Assembly (NCBI GenBank): GCA_023269765.1
Contig: JAGDWH010000011.1
Span: 1-28,519 of the forward strand
Reading direction: 5' to 3'
From: Desulfurococcaceae archaeon
Lineage (GTDB): Archaea; Thermoproteota; Thermoprotei_A; Sulfolobales; Desulfurococcaceae
Length of the DNA: 28,519 nt
Part shown: positions 1 to 6,878 of the stretch, one piece after another
Position numbering within the stretch: the first letter of the stretch is position 1
How the letters are laid out: each line of letters starts with the position of its first letter
The notes under the pieces: generated by a model
Seen by the model: the letters and a program-made list of their open reading frames with translations, nothing else
Told to the model about the DNA's origin: nothing
Database searches by the model: none
Position numbers and translations under genes: made by a program

Positions 1-54
1 TAGGGCGCCGGCCTTCGGAGCCGGAGGACCCGGGTTCAAATCCCGGCGGGCCCG
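1..54 (+). tRNA. tRNA-Arg (anticodon UCG), 5' part outside the window
   Basis: The 3' part of a tRNA is seen. The anticodon stem is 8-12 paired with 20-24 around the seven-base loop CTTCGGA, which puts UCG at 15-17 and so reads the Arg codon CGA. A five-base variable loop follows, then a T stem (30-34 with 42-46) and the T loop TTCAAAT at 35-41. The 3' acceptor strand is 47-53 and the discriminator is G54. CCA is not encoded. The D arm is cut by the window edge, so an intron or an unusual 5' half cannot be excluded. The very high GC of the stems fits a hyperthermophile. Confidence 0.93.
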
Positions 55-487
55 CTAATGCCCGATAAGCCTTAGCATGCCTGTGGTCTTCTTAATACTT
101 TTAACTCGTCCGAGCCGCTATTTTTGGTTAGCACAATCTATTATGCTCCTCTAACTCTCCTAAGTAAAAACATAGTACTTCACTTCCAGGTTCTAGTGAG
201 GAGGTTATGCGTTGTGAAAAGCTCGTACCTTATAATATGAATACAGATTAAGAGGCTGGTTCTAGCTTCGTAAACTAAGGCGAACACCTAAAAAGCTCTT
301 TGCGCGGTAAAATAGAACCTTCTCCTAGTTGTAGCAAGAGTGCTCTCAAAACGCGAACGCTTAGTGAAGCATTCTGCTCTAGAAATTAGTATTTATGAGC
401 AAAGACGGCGTTCGTCGAGCACTTCAGTAAAAGCTCGCAAAGCTGTTTTAGCAAGGATGCTAGGGTAATAAAAATGAGCGGAAAATA
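55..487. other. 433-bp gene-free stretch with nested inverted repeats
   Basis: No convincing coding frame and no second tRNA is visible here. The stretch lies between convergent genes, where neighbouring junctions in this window are only a few bases long. It contains GGTTCTAG at 189-196 and 258-265, the inverted TAGAACC at 313-319, and three nested 7-bp inverted repeats: 298-304/436-442, 339-345/417-423 and 354-360/408-414. A TATA-like TTATAATA sits near 230. No copy of the tRNA 3' end was found, so there is no support for an integrated element. It may hold an unannotated RNA or decayed sequence. Confidence 0.5.
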
Positions 488-1936
488 CTAGCCCTTGACA
501 ACGCCTATTGGCGTAAGCCTTACTACTGCGCGTGCAATCTTGACTTTTTCAGCTACGAATACGACTTTGTCAACGTCTTTGTAGGCCTCTGGCGCTTCTT
601 CGCTGACTACTCTCTTTGTTGCCGCGCGAACTACTATACCCCTACTGCTGAGCTCGGCAATTACTCTGTCTGGAGAGTACGACCTGATGGCATCTCCTCT
701 GCTCAACCACCTTCCAGCTCCGTGAGGTGCACTATACCATGTTCTGAGGCCCTCTGGTACGCCTACGAGTATGTAGCTTGCCGTGCCCATGCTGCCTGGT
801 ATTAGAACCGGTTGCCCTATTGACCTATAATCTGCCGGTATATCGGGGTGTCCTGGTGGAAATGCTCTTGTTGCTCCCTTTCTGTGGACTACGACTTTGT
901 ACCTCTCGCCTTCAATAACGTGCTCTTCTACCTTAGCTATGTTGTGCGCTACATCGTATATTACTTCTAGTCCGAGCTCTTCGGGGTCTTTTTTGAAGAC
1001 GTGCTTAAAGCTTTCTCTAACCCAGTGAGTTATTATTTGCCTATTTGTCCACGCGAAGTTGGCGGCTGCCGCCATCGCAGCAAAGTAGTCTTGCGCCTCG
1101 GGGCTTTTGAAGGGCACTGCTGCGAGTTCTCTGTCAGGCACCGATATCCCGTATTTTCTCATCGCTCTCTCCATTATCATCAAGTAGTCGCTTGCTACTT
1201 GGTGTCCAAGCCCCCTACTGCCAGTATGAATCATTAGCGTTATTTGTCCCACGTGAGTAATTCCCATGACTTTCGCTATTTCGGGATTGTATATTTCATC
1301 GACTACTTGTATCTCGAGGAAGTGATTGCCTGCTCCAAGTGTACCCAGCTGCTCGTGTCCTCTCTGCTTAGCCACTTTGCTGACTTTATCTGCTCTAGCA
1401 CCTTTCATCGAACCTCTTTCTTCTGTGTGCTCAGCGTCTCTCTCCCAGCCAAAGCCACGCTCAATGGCCCATTTAACACCATACTCGAGCACTTCATCTA
1501 GTTCGCTAATCGACAGCCTGAGCTGTCCTGTCGATCCAACACCACTCGGCACATTTCTGAAGATAGCTTCTACTAGATCCTTTAACTTGCCCTTGATGTC
1601 ACTTAGTGAGAGGTTTGTTCTTAAGACTCTCACGCCGCAGTTAATGTCGTATCCAACTCCACCAGGGCTTATTACGCCTTCTTCTACGTCGAATCCCGCT
1701 ACGCCTCCAATTGGAAAGCCGTAACCTTGGTGGCCATCCGGCATTACGTACGAGTAAAGCCTTATACCGGGCAAGCACGCAACATTAGCTGCTTGTTCAA
1801 GAGTTAGGTCTGATTCCATTTTCTCGAGCAAGTACTCATCAGCGAATATAATGGCATCTGTCTTCATACAGGACTTCGCGCCTGCAGGTATTCGCCACTC
1901 GTAGTCTCCTATTTTCTCGAGCCTTATCCTAGGCAC
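488..1936 (-). CDS. rtcB: RNA-splicing ligase RtcB (tRNA ligase)
   Basis: RtcB is the GTP- and Mn2+-dependent ligase that joins 2',3'-cyclic phosphate and 5'-OH ends, sealing tRNA exon halves after splicing in archaea. The protein has the family motifs in order: MPDGHQGYGFPIGG, GVGYDINCGVR, GAGNHFLE, HTGSRGLGH, DVAHNIAKVEEH, HRKGATRAFPPGHP and HGAGR. Numbered from an upstream GTG at 1951, the expected metal ligands are D102, C105, H210, H242 and H336, and the guanylated histidine is H410. I prefer the GTG at 1936: it has a GGTG Shine-Dalgarno seven bases upstream and gives about 482 residues, the usual length. The gene follows hisS after a gap with its own TATA box, so it can be expressed separately. 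Confidence 0.96.
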   Translation of the reverse strand: MPRIRLEKIGDYEWRIPAGAKSCMKTDAIIFADEYLLEKMESDLTLEQAANVACLPGIRLYSYVMPDGHQGYGFPIGGVAGFDVEEGVISPGGVGYDINCGVRVLRTNLSLSDIKGKLKDLVEAIFRNVPSGVGSTGQLRLSISELDEVLEYGVKWAIERGFGWERDAEHTEERGSMKGARADKVSKVAKQRGHEQLGTLGAGNHFLEIQVVDEIYNPEIAKVMGITHVGQITLMIHTGSRGLGHQVASDYLMIMERAMRKYGISVPDRELAAVPFKSPEAQDYFAAMAAAANFAWTNRQIITHWVRESFKHVFKKDPEELGLEVIYDVAHNIAKVEEHVIEGERYKVVVHRKGATRAFPPGHPDIPADYRSIGQPVLIPGSMGTASYILVGVPEGLRTWYSAPHGAGRWLSRGDAIRSYSPDRVIAELSSRGIVVRAATKRVVSEEAPEAYKDVDKVVFVAEKVKIARAVVRLTPIGVVKG

Positions 1937-1988
1937 GAGGAAACACCACACTTACATAAAGTCTAGTATGCTTTAACTCTTCAGGGAC

Positions 1989-1996
1989 TTATATAA
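1989..1996 (-). promoter_or_regulatory. TATA box for rtcB
   Basis: TTATATAA lies in the short gap after hisS. A start of transcription about 25 bases downstream falls near 1967. That leaves a leader of about 30 bases holding GGTG in front of the GTG at 1936. It is placed by sequence and spacing only. Confidence 0.55.
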
Positions 1997-2011
1997 GCGT
2001 GCTGTCTTGTG

Positions 2012-3310
2012 CTAGCGGGCGTGCAGGGCCAGCCGGATCTCTTTTAAAACGTCACCTATGGGTACTTGCTTTTGCTCGCCTGTTGACATGTCTTTTAGCG
2101 TAATCACACCCATTGAATGCTCTTTTTCACCATATATGAGGACGTACCTGCAGCCCAGCTTGTTTGCATACTCTAGCGCCCTAGAGATACTGCGTGCTCT
2201 GTACACAAACACTTCTAGGAAATCCCTTGGCAACATTTTTGCAATTTTGTAGCCGATGTGGAGAGGCGCGTTATCCAGCACTAGTATAACGGCCTTTACT
2301 GGGTGACGCGGCTTAAAGGACTCCTTAAGTACAAGAGCTATTCTATCAATTCCCAGGGCTAAGCCCGTTGAATACTCGAATGGCGCACCATAGACTGTTG
2401 TAAGCCCATCATACCTGCCTCCACCCCCAACGCTTTGAGTGAGTTTCTCTGATGGTACTTTGTACTCGAATATCAACCCAGTGTAGTAAGCAAGTCCTCT
2501 GACAAGCTTAGAGCTATACCTCACATCGTAGCCAAGCTGCTTTAAGGTATCAATGAATGTCAGCATTCTTTCTTGTTCTCTTTGAACAGTCTCGTACAGC
2601 TCTCCTAGGAAGTCCTTGTGCCCTTCAATCAGCTGCTCTAGTTTGTTAATATCACCTACTTCAACAAACCTCTTAAAGATCTCTGCTTTCTCGTCTCCTA
2701 CCTTAGCCTTGAGCTCTTCCAAGGCCCTATCGACCTGGTCTTTATCAATTAAGTGTAGTATGTGGTCTTGGAACTCTTCTTCGATATGCATTTTCCTCAT
2801 AAGACTTCGATACACGAGTACGTTTCCAGCAATATAGTAGTGCTTTACTCCCACTCTTTCGAGAAACTCGCTTGCAGTAATCGCCGCAGATAAGTCGGCA
2901 TTTACATCAGGATCTCCAATGATTTCTAATCCTCCTTGCCAGAACTCCCTATATCTAGCGTATTGGGGTTCTTCGTACCTGAAGCACTGTGCAATATAGT
3001 AGAGTCTTATTGGCTTAGGCCTTGCTCTCATGTGTCTAATGTAAGCCCTGATAACGCTTGCCGTTATTTCAGGCCTTAGTGCTAAGAGCCTGCCGCTCTT
3101 GTCCTCGAAGACGTACATAGCATTTCTAATTTCCTCGCCGCTCTTGGCTTCAAATAGCTTGAAGTACTCTAGAGTGGGCGTGATTATGGGCTCAAACCCC
3201 CTTGCTCTAGCAATAGATCTAAACTCGCTGAACAAATACTCGTAGAGCTCTGCTTCTTCACCAATTATGTCGCGCATCCCACGCGGTGGATTGTAAGGCT
3301 CGCCGGACAT
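2012..3310 (-). CDS. hisS: Histidyl-tRNA synthetase
   Basis: This class II synthetase charges tRNA-His. It is 432 residues long, the usual size. The N-terminal PPRGMRDI is typical. Motif 2 is seen around FRYEEPQYARYREFWQ, and LRPE precedes it. The histidine-specific segments GLAYYTGLIFEY and GGGGRYDGL follow, then motif 3 in the ALGIDRIAL stretch. The C-terminal anticodon-binding domain starts near residue 335. The ATG start is two bases after the stop of the splicing-endonuclease-like gene, so the two are almost surely co-transcribed and perhaps translationally coupled. Confidence 0.97.
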   Translation of the reverse strand: MSGEPYNPPRGMRDIIGEEAELYEYLFSEFRSIARARGFEPIITPTLEYFKLFEAKSGEEIRNAMYVFEDKSGRLLALRPEITASVIRAYIRHMRARPKPIRLYYIAQCFRYEEPQYARYREFWQGGLEIIGDPDVNADLSAAITASEFLERVGVKHYYIAGNVLVYRSLMRKMHIEEEFQDHILHLIDKDQVDRALEELKAKVGDEKAEIFKRFVEVGDINKLEQLIEGHKDFLGELYETVQREQERMLTFIDTLKQLGYDVRYSSKLVRGLAYYTGLIFEYKVPSEKLTQSVGGGGRYDGLTTVYGAPFEYSTGLALGIDRIALVLKESFKPRHPVKAVILVLDNAPLHIGYKIAKMLPRDFLEVFVYRARSISRALEYANKLGCRYVLIYGEKEHSMGVITLKDMSTGEQKQVPIGDVLKEIRLALHAR

Positions 3311-3312
3311 GA

Positions 3313-3849
3313 CTACTCGGCCCTTAAATCCGCTTGAACGAGCTCGTAGTACGTTAGCTCGCCGTGCAAGCTCACTATTGCAAGGGTTACTTTTAGGTTA
3401 TTTCTCCGGGCCTCGTCAATGAGGTCAAATACGCGGCTAGTTTGTAACGGGGTTTTTTCTTCGAGGACTTGAATTAGCCTCAAGTCACCACTCTTATCTC
3501 TCACGAGAAACTTCATCGCCTCTATTACTTTTACTCTTCTACCCCTGTCTCTCAGGTCTTTGTATACCGTTAGCATGGGCCAGAAGAACTTCTCAAAGCA
3601 TTGAGGATATGTAGAGACCAGGTTGTCGAGGTCGCTTATAAATGAGTTGGAGTAGCGAATGTGGGCCCTACCCTGCAATAGCAAGTAGGCTACTTCAACA
3701 AGGTCCAGCTCTAAGCGGTTCTCAAAGTACTTTCCAAACCACTTCTCTGCGAGCTCGTCTGCTAAGGGCGACTTTTCCAGGAAGCCTTTACAGCTCCTTG
3801 GATCGAAGTCTAGCACTATTTTCTGGGGCGCGCGAGAAGCATTAGACAA
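3313..3849 (-). CDS. tRNA-splicing endonuclease, probable non-catalytic (beta) subunit
   Basis: The 178-residue protein has the two-domain plan of archaeal EndA. An N-terminal segment, LDLVEVAYLLLQG (48-60), resembles the family's N-domain. The C-terminal fold has VYKDLRDRG (95-103), MKFLV (112-116), and LAIV...GELTYYELV (156-171). The catalytic His expected after the FxVY-type strand is not seen (GDLRLIQV, 121-128), the Tyr position appears to be Arg117, and no clear catalytic Lys is placed. This matches the structural subunit of crenarchaeal alpha2-beta2 enzymes that cut bulge-helix-bulge motifs. The catalytic subunit is not in the window. The start is TTG with GAGGT seven bases upstream. 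Family membership is inferred from motif patterns, without a structural comparison. Confidence 0.72.
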   Translation of the reverse strand: MSNASRAPQKIVLDFDPRSCKGFLEKSPLADELAEKWFGKYFENRLELDLVEVAYLLLQGRAHIRYSNSFISDLDNLVSTYPQCFEKFFWPMLTVYKDLRDRGRRVKVIEAMKFLVRDKSGDLRLIQVLEEKTPLQTSRVFDLIDEARRNNLKVTLAIVSLHGELTYYELVQADLRAE

Positions 3850-3854
3850 GGTCC

Positions 3855-4148
3855 TTACCTCGGCTCTTTAATACCTCTCTCAATAAGCCTAATAATTGTG
3901 CTCTGAGCTGGCACGTAGTCGGCAATTTTGTCGAGCAAGTCCTCGCCTCTAAGCACGTCTATGAGCAGTAAACTGCCACTCCTATAGACGTAAACCAGTG
4001 CAGTGCCACACAGGTAGATGTTTAGTTCTATTGAAGCATTTGAGTAATCGAGCTTGCAAACTTCTCCGAGGATCTTCTCGATCTCGGCCTGAACCTTCTT
4101 GGCAGGGTCGAGCATGTCTATCATGATGTGTGGCAGCACTCGAATCAC
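3855..4148 (-). CDS. Uncharacterised 97-residue protein
   Basis: I do not recognise this protein. It is mixed alpha/beta, without a signal peptide, membrane segment or metal-binding cluster. A helix (DPAKKVQAEIEKILGEV) is followed by strands IELNIYLCGTALVYVYRSG and SLLLIDVLRGEDLLDKIADYV. It starts immediately after the stop of the gene upstream and ends five bases before the splicing-endonuclease-like gene, so it belongs to the same transcript. GGTGAT overlaps the first GTG, so the true start may be the GTG at 4139 or the ATG at 4124. Confidence 0.7.
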   Translation of the reverse strand: MIRVLPHIMIDMLDPAKKVQAEIEKILGEVCKLDYSNASIELNIYLCGTALVYVYRSGSLLLIDVLRGEDLLDKIADYVPAQSTIIRLIERGIKEPR

Positions 4149-4433
4149 CTAGATGAATATCTCGTTAATGACTTCTTCAATGTTAGACTGCTTTACTAAG
4201 ACGACTTTGACTCCCATAGTGGCGAAGACCTCCTCGGTTTCGGGCTCTATAGACGCCGTTAGCATTGCACACACGTCGTACTCTTCCACAATATCTTCTA
4301 ACAGCTCGGGGCGGGGAGGCTTTTCCCTCCTTAATACTATCTTCTTGGAATCCATGTCGTAAATTACAATTTCCCTAGCATCCTCGTATTTGACCACCAC
4401 ATCGTTCTTACACGTAATTATAACCGACACCAC
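4149..4433 (-). CDS. Uncharacterised small alpha/beta protein, first gene of the hisS/rtcB cluster
   Basis: The product is about 94 residues of alternating strands and helices: VVSVIITCKNDVVVKYEDA, a central acidic helix, then VFATMGVKVVLVKQSNIEEVINEIF. The last part recalls the GVKVVLV...VEEALEA ending of NifX/dinitrogenase-cofactor-like (RNase H-fold) proteins, but this is only a weak resemblance. The frame stays open to a GTG at 4451, but the only good TATA element abuts that codon. Transcription from it would start near 4431, so a leaderless start at GTG 4433 or 4430 is more likely. Function unknown. Confidence 0.65.
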   Translation of the reverse strand: MVSVIITCKNDVVVKYEDAREIVIYDMDSKKIVLRREKPPRPELLEDIVEEYDVCAMLTASIEPETEEVFATMGVKVVLVKQSNIEEVINEIFI

Positions 4434-4451
4434 TTTTACTCGACCCGCCAC

Positions 4452-4459
4452 AATATAAG
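4452..4459. promoter_or_regulatory. TATA element, probably bidirectional
   Basis: AATATAAG on the plus strand reads CTTATATT on the minus strand. Plus-strand initiation about 25 bases away falls near 4482, just ahead of the GGTGAT site for the glycosylase operon. Minus-strand initiation falls near 4431, next to GTG codons of the small gene. No other TATA-like sequence is seen in this short divergent gap. Confidence 0.5.
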
Positions 4460-4492
4460 TAACGAGATACTGCGTTCACATGGGTGATTTGA

Positions 4493-5350
4493 TTGGTGGT
4501 TAAAATAAACTACGAAAAAGCTGTACGTATTGCAAAGGCCTTGAAGCCTCTTAAAAGCCAAATAGAAGACCTCTACCTGAGAGATCCTCAATATATTGCA
4601 ATTGAGCGCTTAGTACGTGCCCGTGGATGTAACGAAGCATTTGTTCTCGTCGTCCTTAATAGCATTGTGAGCTATAAACTTAGATCAACTGGCGAAGAGT
4701 ACTGGGCATGCTTTGCTGATTACTTTTCTGAAAGAGCGTGGGAAGAGCCTACGCTGGGAGGCTTTCGCGAGTTTCTCGTAAAGTGTGGCAATGTGCTTCT
4801 CATGGAGCAGAAGCTAAAAAGGGTGGGAAAAGTTCTCTCGGCAAAGCTTGTGGAGGCTCTTCGCAGCGCTGCACTAGATTATTGCAAAAACATACGGGAG
4901 CTCATAGCCAATCTCGCAAAAACACTTGGCTCCGATACGAGCAGTAAAACTGTTATTTTCGCAGGTAAAATGTATGGGTATGTCTGCTATGCTTGTGGAG
5001 CTAAACCATATTTCAGCGATATTGGAATTCCAGTTGATTTTAGAAATACCGCCCTCGCGCTAATTAGCTGCCTTTTAGAGGGTTGCCGCGGTAAGCTCGG
5101 CAATTGCGTACGCGACTTGATGAATCCCGCAAGTGCAAAGTTGGTGCAGAAAGCCTGGCAAGCGGTATGCGACGAGCTCTCAATATCGTGTTTGCACTTA
5201 GATACCTTTACGTGGCTTGTAACTAGGAAGCTCCTAGATAGCGGGCTTGACGTAATTAAGGCCGCCAAAGCTATTGAAAAAGACTACGGACTCCGCGTCC
5301 CCTTAGACGCTCTGAGGATTTTGGTGGAGTGTTCTCATGAATACGTGTAG
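4493..5350 (+). CDS. AGOG-family 8-oxoguanine DNA glycosylase/lyase
   Basis: AGOG enzymes remove 8-oxoguanine from DNA and then cleave the abasic site. They form an archaeal branch of the helix-hairpin-helix glycosylases. The 285-residue protein carries segments I associate with the family: LNSIVSYKLRSTGEEYW (55-71), KTVIFAGKMYGY (152-163), IGIPVDFRN (177-185) and LHLDTFTWL (234-242). K159 and D182 are candidates for the Schiff-base lysine and the catalytic aspartate, but I could not confirm them by alignment. The start is TTG 4493, or the next codon GTG 4496, behind GGTGAT at 4483-4488. It is the first gene of an operon and overlaps the HD gene by 14 bases. Confidence 0.8.
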   Translation: MVVKINYEKAVRIAKALKPLKSQIEDLYLRDPQYIAIERLVRARGCNEAFVLVVLNSIVSYKLRSTGEEYWACFADYFSERAWEEPTLGGFREFLVKCGNVLLMEQKLKRVGKVLSAKLVEALRSAALDYCKNIRELIANLAKTLGSDTSSKTVIFAGKMYGYVCYACGAKPYFSDIGIPVDFRNTALALISCLLEGCRGKLGNCVRDLMNPASAKLVQKAWQAVCDELSISCLHLDTFTWLVTRKLLDSGLDVIKAAKAIEKDYGLRVPLDALRILVECSHEYV

Positions 5351-5951
5351 TGAGAGAGAAGTCGAGATCTTGCTCAAAATAGCGAAATGCCTTTATGACA
5401 ACTCGTTCGATCACGGGCTACCTCACGTAGAGAGGGTCTACAAGTGGGCCGAGAAAATAGCAGAATCCGAGAGCATACCAATTAATATGAGCGCGCTGAA
5501 GCTGGTTGTGTACCTCCATGATATAGGCAGATTCGTGGGCGAGCCTCACGCATATTACTCCGCCGTAGTGGCTGATGAGATGCTCAAAGAAGCCCTCTGT
5601 AGTAGTGCTTTCATAGAAGAAGTGACAACAGCCATTTTAGCACATAGCTTTAGCTACTTTAGGAAGCTCGAGAAAAGGGCCGTGAACGAGCTAGGGAAGA
5701 TACTCAGCGACGCAGATAAGCTAGATGCTCTTGGTGTTGTCGGCTTTCTAAGGGTTTTTATTTACGGTGAGCGCCATGGACGCACGCTTAGGGAATCCAT
5801 AGAGCACTTCTATGATAAGATACTAAAGCTCCACGAACTCATGCACTACGAATATTCCAAGAAAGTCGCGCAAGTACTCACAGAAAGAGTAAAGATCCTG
5901 CTTAAAATGCTCGAAGACGAAGTAGGATCGTTAAATGAGAAGACATATTAG
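5337..5951 (+). CDS. HD-domain phosphohydrolase
   Basis: HD-domain metal-dependent hydrolases cleave phosphate esters, often of nucleotides. The 204-residue protein shows the ligand series in order: H30 (within DHGLPHVERV), H61-D62 (YLHDIGR), H103 (AHSFS), and D127 (SDADKLDALG). The last motif is typical of single-domain members. Its ATG lies inside the 3' end of the glycosylase gene, overlapping by 14 bases, which suggests coupled translation. Pairing with an 8-oxoguanine glycosylase hints at nucleotide clean-up, but the substrate cannot be read from the sequence. Confidence 0.88.
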   Translation: MNTCSEREVEILLKIAKCLYDNSFDHGLPHVERVYKWAEKIAESESIPINMSALKLVVYLHDIGRFVGEPHAYYSAVVADEMLKEALCSSAFIEEVTTAILAHSFSYFRKLEKRAVNELGKILSDADKLDALGVVGFLRVFIYGERHGRTLRESIEHFYDKILKLHELMHYEYSKKVAQVLTERVKILLKMLEDEVGSLNEKTY

Positions 5952-5972
5952 TATTACTAATGAGGCTAGCAA

Positions 5973-6863
5973 GTGGTATTGGCAGCTATGTCAAGCGAGT
6001 ATTTGCACGTGGCAAAAAACCTCGCAAGAGGCGCTTTATTGGGCCTAAGTGCTTCAATTAAGCCGGGCGGCCTACACAGGCTTGCACCGGGTAGAAACTA
6101 CGACGAGGTACTTTGCAACATAGTGTCTTCAATAGACTTTATCGTAGAAGCCCTTGAACAGGGCGACAGAATTAGGAGGGGCGAGCAGGCATTAACAAGC
6201 ATAGACCTTGGGAGGCTGCTTTCTAGTACTATAAGAGAGTCCCTTAGGTTCTGTACAGGTGTTCACCCACAATATACGCTCCCCCTAGTTGTAGGCAGTC
6301 TCAGCATAGGGCTTAGTGGAGTGGAGAGCATACTAGAGGAGAGCTCAAAGTTCAAGAAGGCGCTGGACCTAGTCAACTCTATTAGCAAGTGGAGCAGCAT
6401 AAAGCAAGTCATAGATAGTTTGAAAATAGCTGGGCGCGAAGACATGTACGAGCACCTTAGTAACCTCGGCTACACGCAACTAGCACTAGTACAAGCAGGC
6501 GTAAACTTCAATGACATTTATAGAGCTCTTGGATCTAGGTGGCGCAGCTTCTTACTAATAGAGTCGCGTGAAGCACTTGTATTCACGTATTTAAAGAAGT
6601 TAAGTGAGTTGTACAGGAAGTACGAGAGTCTTGAGAACTCCTCTGTGGCTTTATACATGGAATTAATTAGGCAACACCTCGCTCCCGACTTAGCAAGTAA
6701 AGCCCAGAAAGCCGAAGAGTGCGGCTACATGTCGACTCCTGAGTGCAGCAAGCTCATGCTCGAGCTAGACATAGCCTTGAGAAGAAGCGGGCGTTCGTTT
6801 GAATGGGCCTCCGAAGTCGTAACTGTTGCAGCAGCATTTGCCTCGTTTGAGGGGCTGAAGTAA
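5973..6863 (+). CDS. CitG-like protein (triphosphoribosyl-dephospho-CoA synthase family)
   Basis: Family members make 2'-(5''-triphosphoribosyl)-3'-dephospho-CoA, the prosthetic-group precursor of citrate lyase and malonate decarboxylase. Many archaeal relatives have no known substrate. The N-terminal ARGALLGLSASIKPGGLHRLAP (19-40 region) matches the family's KPG-containing start, followed by a mostly helical body of 296 residues. No lyase or decarboxylase genes are nearby. It is third in the operon, 21 bases after the HD gene. The start is GTG at 5973, with ATG at 5988 as an alternative. The family call rests mainly on the N-terminal motif. Confidence 0.55.
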   Translation: MVLAAMSSEYLHVAKNLARGALLGLSASIKPGGLHRLAPGRNYDEVLCNIVSSIDFIVEALEQGDRIRRGEQALTSIDLGRLLSSTIRESLRFCTGVHPQYTLPLVVGSLSIGLSGVESILEESSKFKKALDLVNSISKWSSIKQVIDSLKIAGREDMYEHLSNLGYTQLALVQAGVNFNDIYRALGSRWRSFLLIESREALVFTYLKKLSELYRKYESLENSSVALYMELIRQHLAPDLASKAQKAEECGYMSTPECSKLMLELDIALRRSGRSFEWASEVVTVAAAFASFEGLK

Positions 6864-6878
6864 GACTATATTGTAAGA

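Noticed and set aside
1..487. Integrated element next to tRNA-Arg
   Set aside because: No integrase, no mobile genes and no second copy of the tRNA 3' end are present in the window.
1001..1724. Plus-strand frames inside rtcB
   Set aside because: They are antisense to highly conserved RtcB motifs and have low-complexity Ser/Pro/Cys content.
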